A model generated the notes under the pieces. The model was given only the letters and a program-made list of their open reading frames with translations, did no database searches and was not told where the DNA came from. 64,000 nucleotides of DNA, from assembly GCA_038230515.1 (NCBI GenBank), contig JBBRND010000021.1, positions 1 to 64,000 on the forward strand. The letters are read 5' to 3'. The DNA comes from JAPLDB01 sp038230515. GTDB lineage: Bacteria > Bacteroidota > Bacteroidia > AKYH767-A > 2013-40CM-41-45. Position numbers and translations under genes: made by a program. Shown in pieces: positions 1 through 7,134 of the stretch (position 1 is the first letter of the stretch; each line of letters opens with the position of its first letter).

Positions 1-201
1 AGCGGTGATGCCGGTAATTACCTGGCGGAATTTTGCAAGAAGTGTATTCGCGTCACCGTCCAGAATAACCAGTGCTGCAATGGCGGATTGAAGGGCGGGC
101 ACGCTATTGGTAATTGCGACATTGGCAGGATCGTTCGCATAAGAAATGATCCGGTCTGTCATTGATAGCTGGGCTATCTTAAAGGAATTAAGTTTCTTCA
201 T
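1..201 (-). CDS. Hypothetical protein, N-terminal part (runs off left edge)
   Basis: The reading frame opens with ATG at 201 and stays open to base 1, giving 67 residues beginning MKKLNSFKIAQLS. There is no signal peptide. The visible part is a mix of helical, Ala/Val/Ile-rich segments. It loosely recalls the N-terminal helical region of small Bacteroidota proteins that end in a fibronectin-type-III-like fold, of which 50115-50846 and the right-edge gene may be further examples, but I cannot show this from 67 residues. It is transcribed away from the cassette-like array. Function unknown. Confidence 0.6.
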   Translation of the reverse strand, partial: MKKLNSFKIAQLSMTDRIISYANDPANVAITNSVPALQSAIAALVILDGDANTLLAKFRQVITGITA

Positions 202-223
202 GGCTATTTTAACGCAAAATAAC

Positions 224-323
224 GGGGCGTTGGTTTCACGAAAAAAAGGAGGAAATCTTACAGATTGGGAAAAAGGGTATCTTTAGAGGCGAAAAAAATA
301 TCTCTCAGAAAATGCAACGCCCC
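224..323. repeat. Inverted repeat GGGGCGTTG ... CAACGCCCC at left array boundary
   Basis: GGGGCGTTG (224-232) and CAACGCCCC (315-323) are perfect 9-bp inverted copies about 80 nt apart, just before the first array repeat. They could be the outer end of the cassette-like array or a loop structure. No gene is supported between 202 and 446. Confidence 0.4.
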
Positions 324-337
324 TTTACAAATTATAA

Positions 338-380
338 AAATAAATGGCAACCGGAGTGGCGGGGATTTAATTGTTAGCTG
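338..380 (+). repeat. 43-bp array repeat, copy 1
   Basis: This 43-bp stretch ends TTTAATTGTTAGCTG and is identical to 5832-5874. The GTT near its end lies where the next cassette-like unit starts, upstream of the gene at 447. Perfect identity over 43 bp at sites 5.5 kb apart, each just before a plus-strand gene, points to a recombination-site-like or recently copied element. Confidence 0.8.
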
Positions 381-446
381 CAATCGTAACGCTCCGTAGC
401 AAGTGTCTGCTAACTTGCAACTTTTTAACCACGAATAAACAAACGC

Positions 447-1694
447 ATGAATAAACAAGAACAAATTAAAAACGCACTGACAGGACTTGCAAAGCTCCAA
501 ATTGCCTTGGACAAAAAAGGTGGACCTTCGGAAGACGGAGAATTGTTTGAAGAAATCATATCGCTTCAGGACGGAATTCTAAAAAGTTTCGGACTACCAA
601 CAACAGAGGAGAATGAAAAACTTCTATGGTTCAACGGAAGTGTGCCGACACATTTAGAAGTTGAAGAACGAGTGCGACAACTTCATAAGACAGCAAAAGA
701 ATATCTTTTAAGTCCAGCCAAACCCGAAACTGAAATTTTAAAAGATGCACAAGAAAACAAGGCAAGTGCTTTCAGCACTTTGCCTGAACTTGGCATCACT
801 ACTCACAGTTACACCATTTTTGTTTACGAGAAAATTCTACTTGCGAAGCGGGATAAAATTGAAAATGTTTTGGAAGAATTGAGGCGGGCAAACCATCCGA
901 GAATGCTCACCATTTTGGGACAACTATCGGAAGGCAACATGGAGAAACCTCATGAAGTCATTGAAGTTTTAAAACATCTTGGACTAAAATATATTGACGA
1001 CTTTGTAAAAACATTTCCGAAGAAAGACACAAGGAACGAAGCCAACCAGCTTTTTGAATTTTGGAGTGATATAAACGGTGGCTTTGATTTCAAAACACTT
1101 GATGACAGGTTTGAAACACACACACATTACATGATGAATTATTTGTGTCTTGTTGTAGGCGACCAACCATACAGAATTACGGAGTGCGAAGTTTATTATC
1201 ACGACAGCGAAAATCATCCCGACCCTTATGTTCACAAACGAAATCAACAACTCTTTGCAGGTAATTGGTATTTCAACGACATGGGTATTGATTTGACTTT
1301 TGGAAACTACGACAAGAAAATTTACGCAAGCATTTTAATTCGTGGCATCCGCAATATGCAGACAAATCAATACATCAGCGGAGCATCAAATGTTACGAGA
1401 GAAATTTTTGACAAGTTGGGCAACATCATGGACGGTGATAAAGGGCTTTGCCTTCGTGAGATAAATCAAGGTGTAATTAAAGAGGAAGAACCAACGCAGT
1501 CAACAAGAATTGGTTTGACAAAAAAAGCAGAGGACATACAAAACTTTATTGGCAAAACTTATCGCTATATCGTTGAACTCAATCTTGCTCACAAGTTCAA
1601 AGACAAAGAAAAAGTTGTGAAACAACTTTTAAGCGAAAACAAAATTTCAAATGAGGAAGCCAAGAACATCATGGGCTATAATGTAAAATTGTAA
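447..1694 (+). CDS. Hypothetical protein (415 aa), first gene of array
   Basis: I do not recognise the family. The 415-residue protein has no signal peptide or membrane segment, so it is probably cytoplasmic. Residues 1-120 are predicted mostly helical and charged. The middle (about 200-330) is rich in Tyr, Trp, Asn and Asp, suggesting a mixed alpha/beta domain. The C-terminal 60 residues are Lys/Glu-rich helix. The stop codon is directly followed by the ATG of the deiminase-like gene with no spacer, so the two are probably translated together and may share a substrate or act as a pair. The start is the first ATG after the repeat at 338-380. Confidence 0.7.
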   Translation: MNKQEQIKNALTGLAKLQIALDKKGGPSEDGELFEEIISLQDGILKSFGLPTTEENEKLLWFNGSVPTHLEVEERVRQLHKTAKEYLLSPAKPETEILKDAQENKASAFSTLPELGITTHSYTIFVYEKILLAKRDKIENVLEELRRANHPRMLTILGQLSEGNMEKPHEVIEVLKHLGLKYIDDFVKTFPKKDTRNEANQLFEFWSDINGGFDFKTLDDRFETHTHYMMNYLCLVVGDQPYRITECEVYYHDSENHPDPYVHKRNQQLFAGNWYFNDMGIDLTFGNYDKKIYASILIRGIRNMQTNQYISGASNVTREIFDKLGNIMDGDKGLCLREINQGVIKEEEPTQSTRIGLTKKAEDIQNFIGKTYRYIVELNLAHKFKDKEKVVKQLLSENKISNEEAKNIMGYNVKL

Positions 1695-2531
1695 ATGCTA
1701 ACGGACAGCCACACCAATAAACTTTTTCTTTCGGACTGCCTGCTTCGCAAGCAGCCGAAATTTTTTCAGCGATTTGAAAAGGTATTGAATGACTGTAACA
1801 TCAACTTTCAATTTCTTCCAGACACGAAAGATATTTGGGCTGTTGACTTCATGCCTGTTCAAATAAGCAAAGACAAGTTTGTTCGCTTCACTTATAACCC
1901 CGACTACTTACAACCGAAAAAATATCAGAAAACTATTTCTGATGTTGACAGTATTTGCAAAGCAATCAGCTTGACAACTACTAAATCAAAACTGATTGTT
2001 GACGGTGGCAATGTTTCAAGGACAACGGACAAAGTAATTATGTGCGACAAAGTTTTTTATGAAAACAAACACATTTCAGAAAGAGATTTAATTAAGCAAC
2101 TCAAAAACCTTTTTGAAGTTGACAAACTTTTTTTCGTGCCTTGGGACATCAATGATTTTACAGGACATGCAGACGGCATGGTTCGTTTCATTGACAGCGA
2201 CACAGTTTTAATCAATGACTATTCAAAAGAGAACGCAGAATTTCAAAGATGTTTTAGAATGTCATTGCACAACGCAGGACTTGATTGGATTGAACTTCCT
2301 TACAATCCACCAAACGACCAAACGCTGACAAGTGCAAGAGGACTTTACTTGAACTACTTGCAAATGAAACAAGCCATCATCGTTCCTACATTCAAAACAA
2401 AACATGACGACAAAGCAGTAAAAGTTTTGGAGGAAGTTTTCAAAGGACAAACTATTGCGACAGTTGACAGCAACGAATTAGCAGACGAAGGAGGAATATT
2501 AAATTGCATCACATGGAACATTGCAGCATAG
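1695..2531 (+). CDS. Peptidylarginine/agmatine deiminase-like protein (PAD_porph fold)
   Basis: At 278 residues this is a compact member of the guanidine-modifying superfamily that includes agmatine deiminase and Porphyromonas-type peptidylarginine deiminase. Visible motifs are WAVDFMP (48-54, usually WxRDFGP), DGGN (103-106), GHADG (157-161, catalytic His158 and Asp160) and a C-terminal EGGILNCITWN with the expected nucleophile Cys271. The family hydrolyses a guanidinium group through a Cys thiouronium intermediate. There is no signal peptide, unlike secreted PADs. The usual Arg of the first motif is replaced by Val, so substrate choice may differ from agmatine. The ATG directly abuts the stop of the upstream gene, implying translational coupling. 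Confidence 0.8.
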   Translation: MLTDSHTNKLFLSDCLLRKQPKFFQRFEKVLNDCNINFQFLPDTKDIWAVDFMPVQISKDKFVRFTYNPDYLQPKKYQKTISDVDSICKAISLTTTKSKLIVDGGNVSRTTDKVIMCDKVFYENKHISERDLIKQLKNLFEVDKLFFVPWDINDFTGHADGMVRFIDSDTVLINDYSKENAEFQRCFRMSLHNAGLDWIELPYNPPNDQTLTSARGLYLNYLQMKQAIIVPTFKTKHDDKAVKVLEEVFKGQTIATVDSNELADEGGILNCITWNIAA

Positions 2532-2603
2532 AGGTAAATCGCTTCGTTCAAAGTGTGTGCGGACTTGAAAGAGTTGTGCTTCGCGGGAAGAGAACGACAG
2601 CAG

Positions 2604-2654
2604 CTAACAAAAAGATAAACGCAAATTTTAAAAAAGGGGGCTTGGTGGGTTATC
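2604..2654 (+). repeat. attC-like intergenic element S1
   Basis: The element reads CTAAC at 2604-2608 and GTTATC at 2649-2654, with an AT-rich centre resembling sites at 4259, 5226, 6880 and 7872. Shared core words are GATAAA, GCAAATTTT and GGGGGCTTGGTGGGTTA. The AAC-to-GTT order downstream of a plus-strand gene is that expected of integron attC sites, although only the AAC/GTT triplets match the classical R'' and R' boxes. The stem at this copy is weak. Confidence 0.5.
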
Positions 2655-2689
2655 AAACAGTTGTGCATCTAATGAAGTGTGTGCAAGCT

Positions 2690-2748
2690 AAAAAAAATGC
2701 AACAGAGGAAAGCGGAAGAAAACTTTATCTATTTGTTGCATTTTTTTT
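2690..2748. repeat. Perfect 15-bp inverted repeat in gene-less stretch (terminator-like hairpin)
   Basis: Arms 2690-2704 (A8 TGCAACA) and 2734-2748 (TGTTGCA T8) pair perfectly around a 29-nt loop and end in a T-run, as an intrinsic terminator would. The stretch 2532-2892 has no convincing gene. It holds S1, this hairpin, and a second possible site starting TTAACG at 2747 and ending CGTTATGTGC at 2804-2813. It could be an ORF-less cassette or encode a small RNA. Confidence 0.55.
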
Positions 2749-2892
2749 AACGAACAGTATCGCTTCTAATCCCCCTTTTTTAAAACTTCGTTTATCCCCG
2801 CAACGTTATGTGCAACTGCTTCGCTTCGTAGCAACGATACTGCAAAATTGAAAGTGTGTAACCTTGACAAACTAAACCTAAAATAAGAACAG

Positions 2893-4206
2893 ATGAAAAA
2901 ATTAATCTTTCTGCTTCCTTGTTTCGTTTTTGAAATTGGCTTTTCTCAGACATCATTCGTAAAGAAATATTTCTTTCAACATTCTGCAACACCACAAATC
3001 GCTTGTGAAGGAACCAACGATGGGGTTTTGGTTTCATGGTACACAACTTTTGATACATGTGGCTGTGGAAAGAATTTGCTAACTTTTTTTGATAAGAATG
3101 GTGATTCCGTATGGACGAAATTAGATTATGGGCGCAATGAAATACACCATGCGTTTGATAATGGATATTATTTGAGTTGGTACGACCAGCTTTCAAAAAT
3201 AGATTCTTTAGGAAACTCACAATGGGATTTCAATGTGTTGTTGTTGCGGGACAACATACAAAGTGTGACACAAGTTTCCGATAGCGGATATTTTTTGTTA
3301 GGTGTAAAAGACACAGTTAATTGTTGCACTCCACGCAACAAGCATCTTTATAAACTTGATAAAGACGGTAACATGCTATGGGAAAAATATTATTACGGTG
3401 ATTACAATTTCACTTCCATCAACGCAACTTCAGATAATGGCGCCATTGTTAGCGGTCAGGTTACAGATACATCGGGAGCAGTTCATCAAATGTTTTTGAA
3501 ATTGGATGGCAACGGAGATAGTTTATGGATTAAAACTTATCCTGAATTTGGAAGTAGCGGTAAGTTGTGTGTCGTATTTCCCAATGATGATATTGCTTTC
3601 ATTACTGTACGAAATAACTATGCTCTTTTTGTGAAAACAGATTCACTAGGAAGTATTTTAAGCATTGATTCCACAACAAACAACACTTTACTTTCTACTA
3701 TCACAGCAGGCAGAGACAGTTCAATATTAACAACAGGTTATTTATTATCGCAAGCCAATTTTAATATCGGTGTACTCATTCGCCATTTCAATCCAGATTA
3801 CTTAAACAACATACCGATAGGAGAAAATGCTTCAGATGAATTTGGAAAATTTATTTATCAGACATCAGATTACGGATATTACATAGTTGCGCAAAGAGAC
3901 ACTGGCATTCTTCTTTTGAAAAATGCACCTGGGCATCCATTTTTTTATGCGATTAACGAATTAAGTTCTGAGAGTTCATTTCAACTCTTTCCTAATCCAA
4001 CAACAAACCCCTTCTCTATAAAAAATCTTTCGTCCAAAAAAACATTATTGCTTCAAATTATTAACCCTATCGGAGAAATTGTTTACACAGAAAAACTTTT
4101 CGGAAAAAGCGAATATATTATTGATGCTAACTTTACAAGGGGAATTTATTTTGTTAGTGTAAAAGATGGAGAAAGAAATGTTGTGAGGAAATTAATCATT
4201 GAATAA
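2893..4206 (+). CDS. Secreted T9SS protein with propeller-like repeats
   Basis: The 437-residue protein has an N-terminal signal peptide ending near FSQ at residue 19. It then has repeated blades with the pattern DxDGNxLWxK(T)Y followed by DNGxIVxG, as in WD40/SBBP-like beta-propellers of Bacteroidota. From about residue 363 a type IX secretion C-terminal sorting domain begins (LFPNPTTN) and ends GIYFVSVKDGERNVVRKLIIE. It is therefore expected to cross the outer membrane through the Por system and be surface-attached or released. A near-consensus -7 box, TAACCTTG, lies at 2859-2866. It sits inside the cassette-like array, which is unusual for T9SS cargo. Ligand unknown. Confidence 0.8.
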   Translation: MKKLIFLLPCFVFEIGFSQTSFVKKYFFQHSATPQIACEGTNDGVLVSWYTTFDTCGCGKNLLTFFDKNGDSVWTKLDYGRNEIHHAFDNGYYLSWYDQLSKIDSLGNSQWDFNVLLLRDNIQSVTQVSDSGYFLLGVKDTVNCCTPRNKHLYKLDKDGNMLWEKYYYGDYNFTSINATSDNGAIVSGQVTDTSGAVHQMFLKLDGNGDSLWIKTYPEFGSSGKLCVVFPNDDIAFITVRNNYALFVKTDSLGSILSIDSTTNNTLLSTITAGRDSSILTTGYLLSQANFNIGVLIRHFNPDYLNNIPIGENASDEFGKFIYQTSDYGYYIVAQRDTGILLLKNAPGHPFFYAINELSSESSFQLFPNPTTNPFSIKNLSSKKTLLLQIINPIGEIVYTEKLFGKSEYIIDANFTRGIYFVSVKDGERNVVRKLIIE

Positions 4207-4258
4207 AGTGTGTGCAAACTTGCAACGACACAGCTTCGTGGCGAAAGCAAAACTGCAC

Positions 4259-4309
4259 ACAACAGTAAGATAAATGCAAATTTTTAAAAGAAGGGCTTTG
4301 TTGGTTACC
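4259..4309 (+). repeat. attC-like intergenic element S2
   Basis: It begins ACAAC (AAC 4261-4263) and ends GGGCTTTGTTGGTTACC (GTT 4304-4306), with GATAAATGCAAATTTTTAAAA in the middle. A GCTTCG-TGG-CGAAAGC mini-hairpin lies just upstream at 4233-4248. It follows the T9SS gene and precedes the fic gene. Confidence 0.55.
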
Positions 4310-4357
4310 TACCAGTACGATTCGTAAAGATTGAAAGTGCCGATACGGAAATGAAAT
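4304..4357 (+). repeat. 54-bp direct repeat after S2 (copy 1)
   Basis: The 54 bases starting GTTACCTACCAGTACG are identical to 5273-5326 except for one base (A versus T at offset 40). Both copies begin at the GTT of an attC-like site, so two adjacent units share the same leading sequence. Confidence 0.8.
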
Positions 4358-4383
4358 GAGGACACTGCTAACATCAAACTTTC

Positions 4384-4391
4384 TACCTTTG
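4384..4391 (+). promoter_or_regulatory. -7 promoter box TACCTTTG for fic
   Basis: TACCTTTG matches the Bacteroidota sigma-A -7 consensus TAnnTTTG and lies 5 nt before the ATG at 4396. The mRNA would thus be nearly leaderless. No good -33 box is visible. Confidence 0.55.
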
Positions 4392-4395
4392 ACTC

Positions 4396-4976
4396 ATGGA
4401 AGATAATACAAATTGGACACCTTCCCCAGACGACAATAAACTTGGACTGACTGACAAAAATCTCATCAACGAACATGAGGCGAAGGGACTTGCAACATCC
4501 GAACTTTATGTTTTCGGACTTGACAGTGAAACTCAATTTTCAACTCAACTCATTTTAGAAATTCACCGCATCGCTTTTACCGACCTCTATGATTGGGCTG
4601 GTATATGGCGGACAACACAAGTTACATTGGACAACTTGAACCACCGCAGCCGACACAAGTTTTGCAACTCATGTATCAGTTCATTGATAACTTAAATTTT
4701 AAAATAAGCAACTCAACGACTTCGCAAGATCATCTTGATTGCTTGGCATTTGCTCACTACGAGTTTGTTCGTATTCACCCGTTCAACAATGGCAACGGCA
4801 GGACAGGACGAATTGTAATGAACCTTGTTGCGTTAAAGTTTGGTTACAAACCGCTTGAACTTTATCACCGGGAAGGCGACAGTCGTAAAATTTATATTGA
4901 TGCAATGAAGTCGGCTGACAAAGGAAACTTTGAGCCGTTACTAAGATTGATTAGTGAAGAACTGACCACCTTTTAA
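4396..4976 (+). pseudogene. Fic/DOC-family AMPylase-like protein, broken by a frameshift
   Basis: The first frame (4396 to about 4625) encodes an N-terminal Fido region ending ...LYDWAGIWRTTQVT. The continuation (I)GQLEPPQPTQ and the rest of the domain lie in another frame. A single missing base near 4625 would restore a protein of about 193 residues. The active-site loop HPFNNGNGRTGR is intact (HPFxxGNGRxxR), but the acidic residue of the canonical HxFx(D/E)GNGRxxR is Asn. Fic enzymes transfer AMP or another nucleotide or phosphate group to target hydroxyls, and many are toxins. The antisense gene at 4941-5168 may be its antitoxin. The frameshift may be real inactivation or a sequencing error. 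Confidence 0.8.
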
Positions 4977-5168
4977 TTCCTGTTCCTTCAACAATGACAA
5001 AACAATCTCCTGCACTTTCGGCTTTGACACTTGTTGGTTCTCCAACGACATGGTGGAGAATACAGTATTTGTCAGCATTTGAGCCAGAAAACTTTTTTCT
5101 TTTAGCTGCGGATATTTATCGTAGAATTTCATTTGCAGCGACAAAGATACGAGAATTACTTCTTTCAT
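4941..5168 (-). CDS. Putative Fic antitoxin (VbhA-like small protein), antisense to fic 3' end
   Basis: An open frame from ATG at 5168 (or 5198, 85 aa) gives 75 residues and overlaps the fic 3' end by 36 bases. The protein has natural helical composition and contains TMSLEN, matching the class I Fic-inhibitor motif [S/T]xxxE[G/N]. It is followed by a Lys-Val-Glu-rich helix (SKPKVQEIVLSLLKEQEL), similar in layout to VbhA, whose SxxxEG glutamate blocks the second Arg of the Fic loop. VbhA-type antitoxins are normally encoded upstream in the same orientation, so the convergent arrangement is odd. The motif is short and could be chance, hence moderate confidence. Confidence 0.5.
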   Translation of the reverse strand: MKEVILVSLSLQMKFYDKYPQLKEKSFLAQMLTNTVFSTMSLENQQVSKPKVQEIVLSLLKEQELKGGQFFTNQS

Positions 5169-5225
5169 CGCAGGTTTTGTGCAGACTTGAAAGTGCATCG
5201 CTTCGTGGCGAAAGCTTTACTACAG

Positions 5226-5278
5226 CTAACAAAAAAGCTAAACTCAATTTTTTAAAATGAAGGGCTTTGTGAGTTACC
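5226..5278 (+). repeat. attC-like intergenic element S3 (best-paired copy)
   Basis: CTAAC (AAC 5228-5230) to GTTACC (GTT 5273-5275). The ends can pair: AAC..AAAAAAGCT near the left matches GGGCTTTGTGAGTT on the right (AAAGC/GCTTT plus AAC/GTT, with unpaired spacer bases), the layout of R''-L''...L'-R' in attC sites. GCTTCG-TGG-CGAAAGC lies upstream at 5200-5215. Confidence 0.6.
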
Positions 5279-5326
5279 TACCAGTACGATTCGTAAAGAT
5301 TGAAAGTGCCGTTACGGAAATGAAAT
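5273..5326 (+). repeat. 54-bp direct repeat after S3 (copy 2)
   Basis: Second copy of the sequence at 4304-4357, with one mismatch, starting at the GTT of site S3 and leading to the DUF2975 gene. Confidence 0.8.
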
Positions 5327-5351
5327 AGCACGGAAATATTAAAAACCATTA

Positions 5352-5825
5352 ATGAAACGAAGCACAGCAATATTTCTTCAAGTAGTGATAGTGCTCATCG
5401 GCATCGGCACTCTTGCTCTCTTGCTTTGGGAACCTCAGATAGAGGGCGTGAACGCGCACGCCACGAACTTTGAGATTTACTTCAAAGATCCATTCTTAGC
5501 ACTTGTTTACATAGGGTCTATTCCTTTTTTCGTAGCACTCTATCAAGCATTCAAGGTGTTGGGATATGCAGGACAAAATAAGGTATTCTCGCAAGCGGCC
5601 GTGAATGCTTTGCAGACTATAAAATACTGCGCGATAGCCATCATTGGTTTTGTTGCGGTAGAAGAAGCTTTCATTATGCTGAACCATGATAGTGATGATC
5701 CCGCAGGCGGAGTTTTTATGGGCATCCTCATCACCTTCGGTTCGGTAGTGATTGCCATCGCAGCGACTATGTTTCAACGGATTTTGCGGAATGCCGTGGA
5801 TATCAAATCAGAAAACGATAATTAG
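5352..5825 (+). CDS. DUF2975 family membrane protein
   Basis: The 157-residue protein has four hydrophobic segments, at about residues 7-27, 48-68, 90-110 and 122-142. It ends with the family-typical stretch TFGSVVIAIAATMFQRILRNA followed by a charged tail. It matches the general form of DUF2975 (YoaS-like) inner-membrane proteins, which are commonly encoded next to a small HTH regulator. No such regulator is present here, so this one travels alone. Molecular function is not established. Its last codons (AAAACGATAATTAG) overlap what could be the left arm of the array element ending at 5874. Confidence 0.75.
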   Translation: MKRSTAIFLQVVIVLIGIGTLALLLWEPQIEGVNAHATNFEIYFKDPFLALVYIGSIPFFVALYQAFKVLGYAGQNKVFSQAAVNALQTIKYCAIAIIGFVAVEEAFIMLNHDSDDPAGGVFMGILITFGSVVIAIAATMFQRILRNAVDIKSENDN

Positions 5826-5831
5826 AGACAG

Positions 5832-5874
5832 AAATAAATGGCAACCGGAGTGGCGGGGATTTAATTGTTAGCTG
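5832..5874 (+). repeat. 43-bp array repeat, copy 2
   Basis: Identical to 338-380. The AAC at 5814-5816 with following AATTA can pair with TTAATTGTT at 5861-5869, so this element can also be read as an attC-like site. Confidence 0.8.
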
Positions 5875-5982
5875 TTATTTGAGTACTTAATTTCTAATAC
5901 GAAAATCAACTCCAAAAAACTTTGTTTAATCTATAACATATTATTTTTTCACTCTTGTGCGAGAAACAATTCAAATGAGGAA

Positions 5983-6264
5983 ATGAAGGAGCATTTAAAT
6001 ACTGCTGTATTTACTACAAAAAATGTAATGAATAACCATTACTTAATTACGAGAGTTTACCATCACAACGATGGTTCATGGCAGCTTTTTGACGATATTT
6101 CAACAAATTCCAATGCGAATATTATGATTGTTGGTTTAAAGGAAATAATAGAAGAAGATAATAGCATTAAAAATATTTTGAATTTACCTGAAGGAAAAAT
6201 GGCTTCAAGAATTAATAAAAATGACACTTGGAAAGTTCAAGACAACAAAGAGGAGAAAGAGTAA
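5983..6264 (+). CDS. Small protein resembling DUF2185-type immunity proteins
   Basis: The 93-residue soluble protein has the pattern VxxxxxxxGSWQLFDD ... IMIVGLKEIIEEDNSIKNILNLPEGKMASR. This resembles DUF2185 proteins, several of which are predicted immunity proteins of polymorphic toxin systems (pattern WxF.D...L.EIL..DPSL..L..LPxGxxAxR). No toxin gene is adjacent, so an orphan immunity role is only an inference. The C-terminus is Lys/Glu-rich. No promoter box is evident. A half array element follows directly. Confidence 0.55.
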   Translation: MKEHLNTAVFTTKNVMNNHYLITRVYHHNDGSWQLFDDISTNSNANIMIVGLKEIIEEDNSIKNILNLPEGKMASRINKNDTWKVQDNKEEKE

Positions 6265-6271
6265 ACATCAG

Positions 6272-6308
6272 CAAACATGAAGATAAATGCAAACTTTAAA
6301 ATGACTGC
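6272..6308 (+). repeat. Half attC-like element S4
   Basis: AAACATGAAGATAAATGCAAA with TTTAAAATGA follows the left half of the other elements, but the right half (GGGCTTTGT..GTTACC) is missing. This looks like a decayed site. Confidence 0.45.
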
Positions 6309-6315
6309 AAAAAAT

Positions 6316-6323
6316 TAACTTTG
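6316..6323 (+). promoter_or_regulatory. -7 promoter box TAACTTTG for the lipoprotein gene
   Basis: TAACTTTG fits TAnnTTTG, 22 nt before the ATG at 6346. The context AACTTTGACAAACTAAA is nearly repeated before the gene at 2893 (AACCTTGACAAACTAAA), suggesting the two cassettes carry related promoters. Confidence 0.55.
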
Positions 6324-6345
6324 ACAAACTAAAATCATTAAGGCA

Positions 6346-6801
6346 ATGAAAAAAAATATTTTAATCATCATCTCGGTTATGGTCGGTTTATTTATTAACT
6401 CTTGTACGAAGGATAAATCTTTGGACATTGACTGGCAGGGAATTCAGAAATGCAATGATGCGATGCATTTAGACACAACAGCAATTGCAAACAAACTTAT
6501 TGGTAAATGGCAATTGAAGTCATGGTATTGTGGCGAGTGCACAAACCCAGGAACTCATAACCCTGATAAAATTGTTATCGTAACTTTTACATCCTCAAGA
6601 CAATTTACCGTGACAGAAAACTCAGCGGTAGAAGCACAAGGAAATTGGAATATAGGAAGGGTTGGCACAAATAATTGGGGACTCCAATCAAGTAGTTCCT
6701 CGAAATATTTGTATGGATATATTTTAATCTGTGATAACCAAGTTATGTTTTCAAACAGTTACATTGACGGCAGTGATAATTTATTTTATAGAGCGAATTG
6801 A
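6346..6801 (+). CDS. Lipocalin-like lipoprotein
   Basis: The 151-residue protein has a lipoprotein signal peptide with lipobox INSC (Cys20), so it is predicted to be lipid-anchored and exported. The mature part contains LIGKWQLKSWYC, then FTSSRQFTVTE and a C-terminal NLFYRAN. The GKW...L start with beta-strand repeats is typical of small lipocalin-like proteins of Bacteroidota, for which ligands are mostly unknown. It has its own promoter box and sits between two array elements. Confidence 0.7.
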   Translation: MKKNILIIISVMVGLFINSCTKDKSLDIDWQGIQKCNDAMHLDTTAIANKLIGKWQLKSWYCGECTNPGTHNPDKIVIVTFTSSRQFTVTENSAVEAQGNWNIGRVGTNNWGLQSSSSSKYLYGYILICDNQVMFSNSYIDGSDNLFYRAN

Positions 6802-6879
6802 CATGATACACTTCGCATTTAATAAAATGAGTGCAAGATTTGGAAGAGTGCAACGTTGTAGCAAGAGTTTTACGGCAGA

Positions 6880-6929
6880 TAATAAACAGATAAATACAAA
6901 TTTTTAAAAGAAGGGTTTGTTAGGTTAAT
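6880..6929 (+). repeat. attC-like intergenic element S5 (degenerate left core)
   Basis: GATAATAAACAGATAAATACAAATTTTTAAAA is followed by GAAGGGTTTGTTAGGTTAATG (GTT 6924-6926). The left core is AAT instead of AAC. The stretch 6802-7134 otherwise holds only this element and a promoter box. Confidence 0.5.
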
Positions 6930-7060
6930 GGAAGTGAGCGCAAGTAAACCTTTCATTTTAAAATTTGATTTAGAACTGATGGGTTGAGTGAAATGCTATT
7001 GAGACACTGCAAGCCGAAACATTTGAGCATTTAATCAACAGTTTTTAGACACCAATTTCG

Positions 7061-7068
7061 TATCTTTG
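7061..7068 (+). promoter_or_regulatory. -7 promoter box TATCTTTG
   Basis: TATCTTTG matches TAnnTTTG and lies about 70 nt before the GTG start at 7135. Confidence 0.5.
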
Positions 7069-7134
7069 ACGAGTAAACTGCGAAGCAATCACAGCTTGTC
7101 CCGACTTATCTGGAAACACCATTGAAAGAAAAAA

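Noticed and set aside
258..500. An 80-residue minus-strand frame overlapping the start of the gene at 447
   Set aside because: Cys/Phe/Leu-biased shadow sequence crossing the 43-bp repeat, with no start context.
2504..2851. A 115-residue frame after the deiminase gene
   Set aside because: It runs through array element S1 and the hairpin, has no domain, and overlaps the deiminase 3' end.
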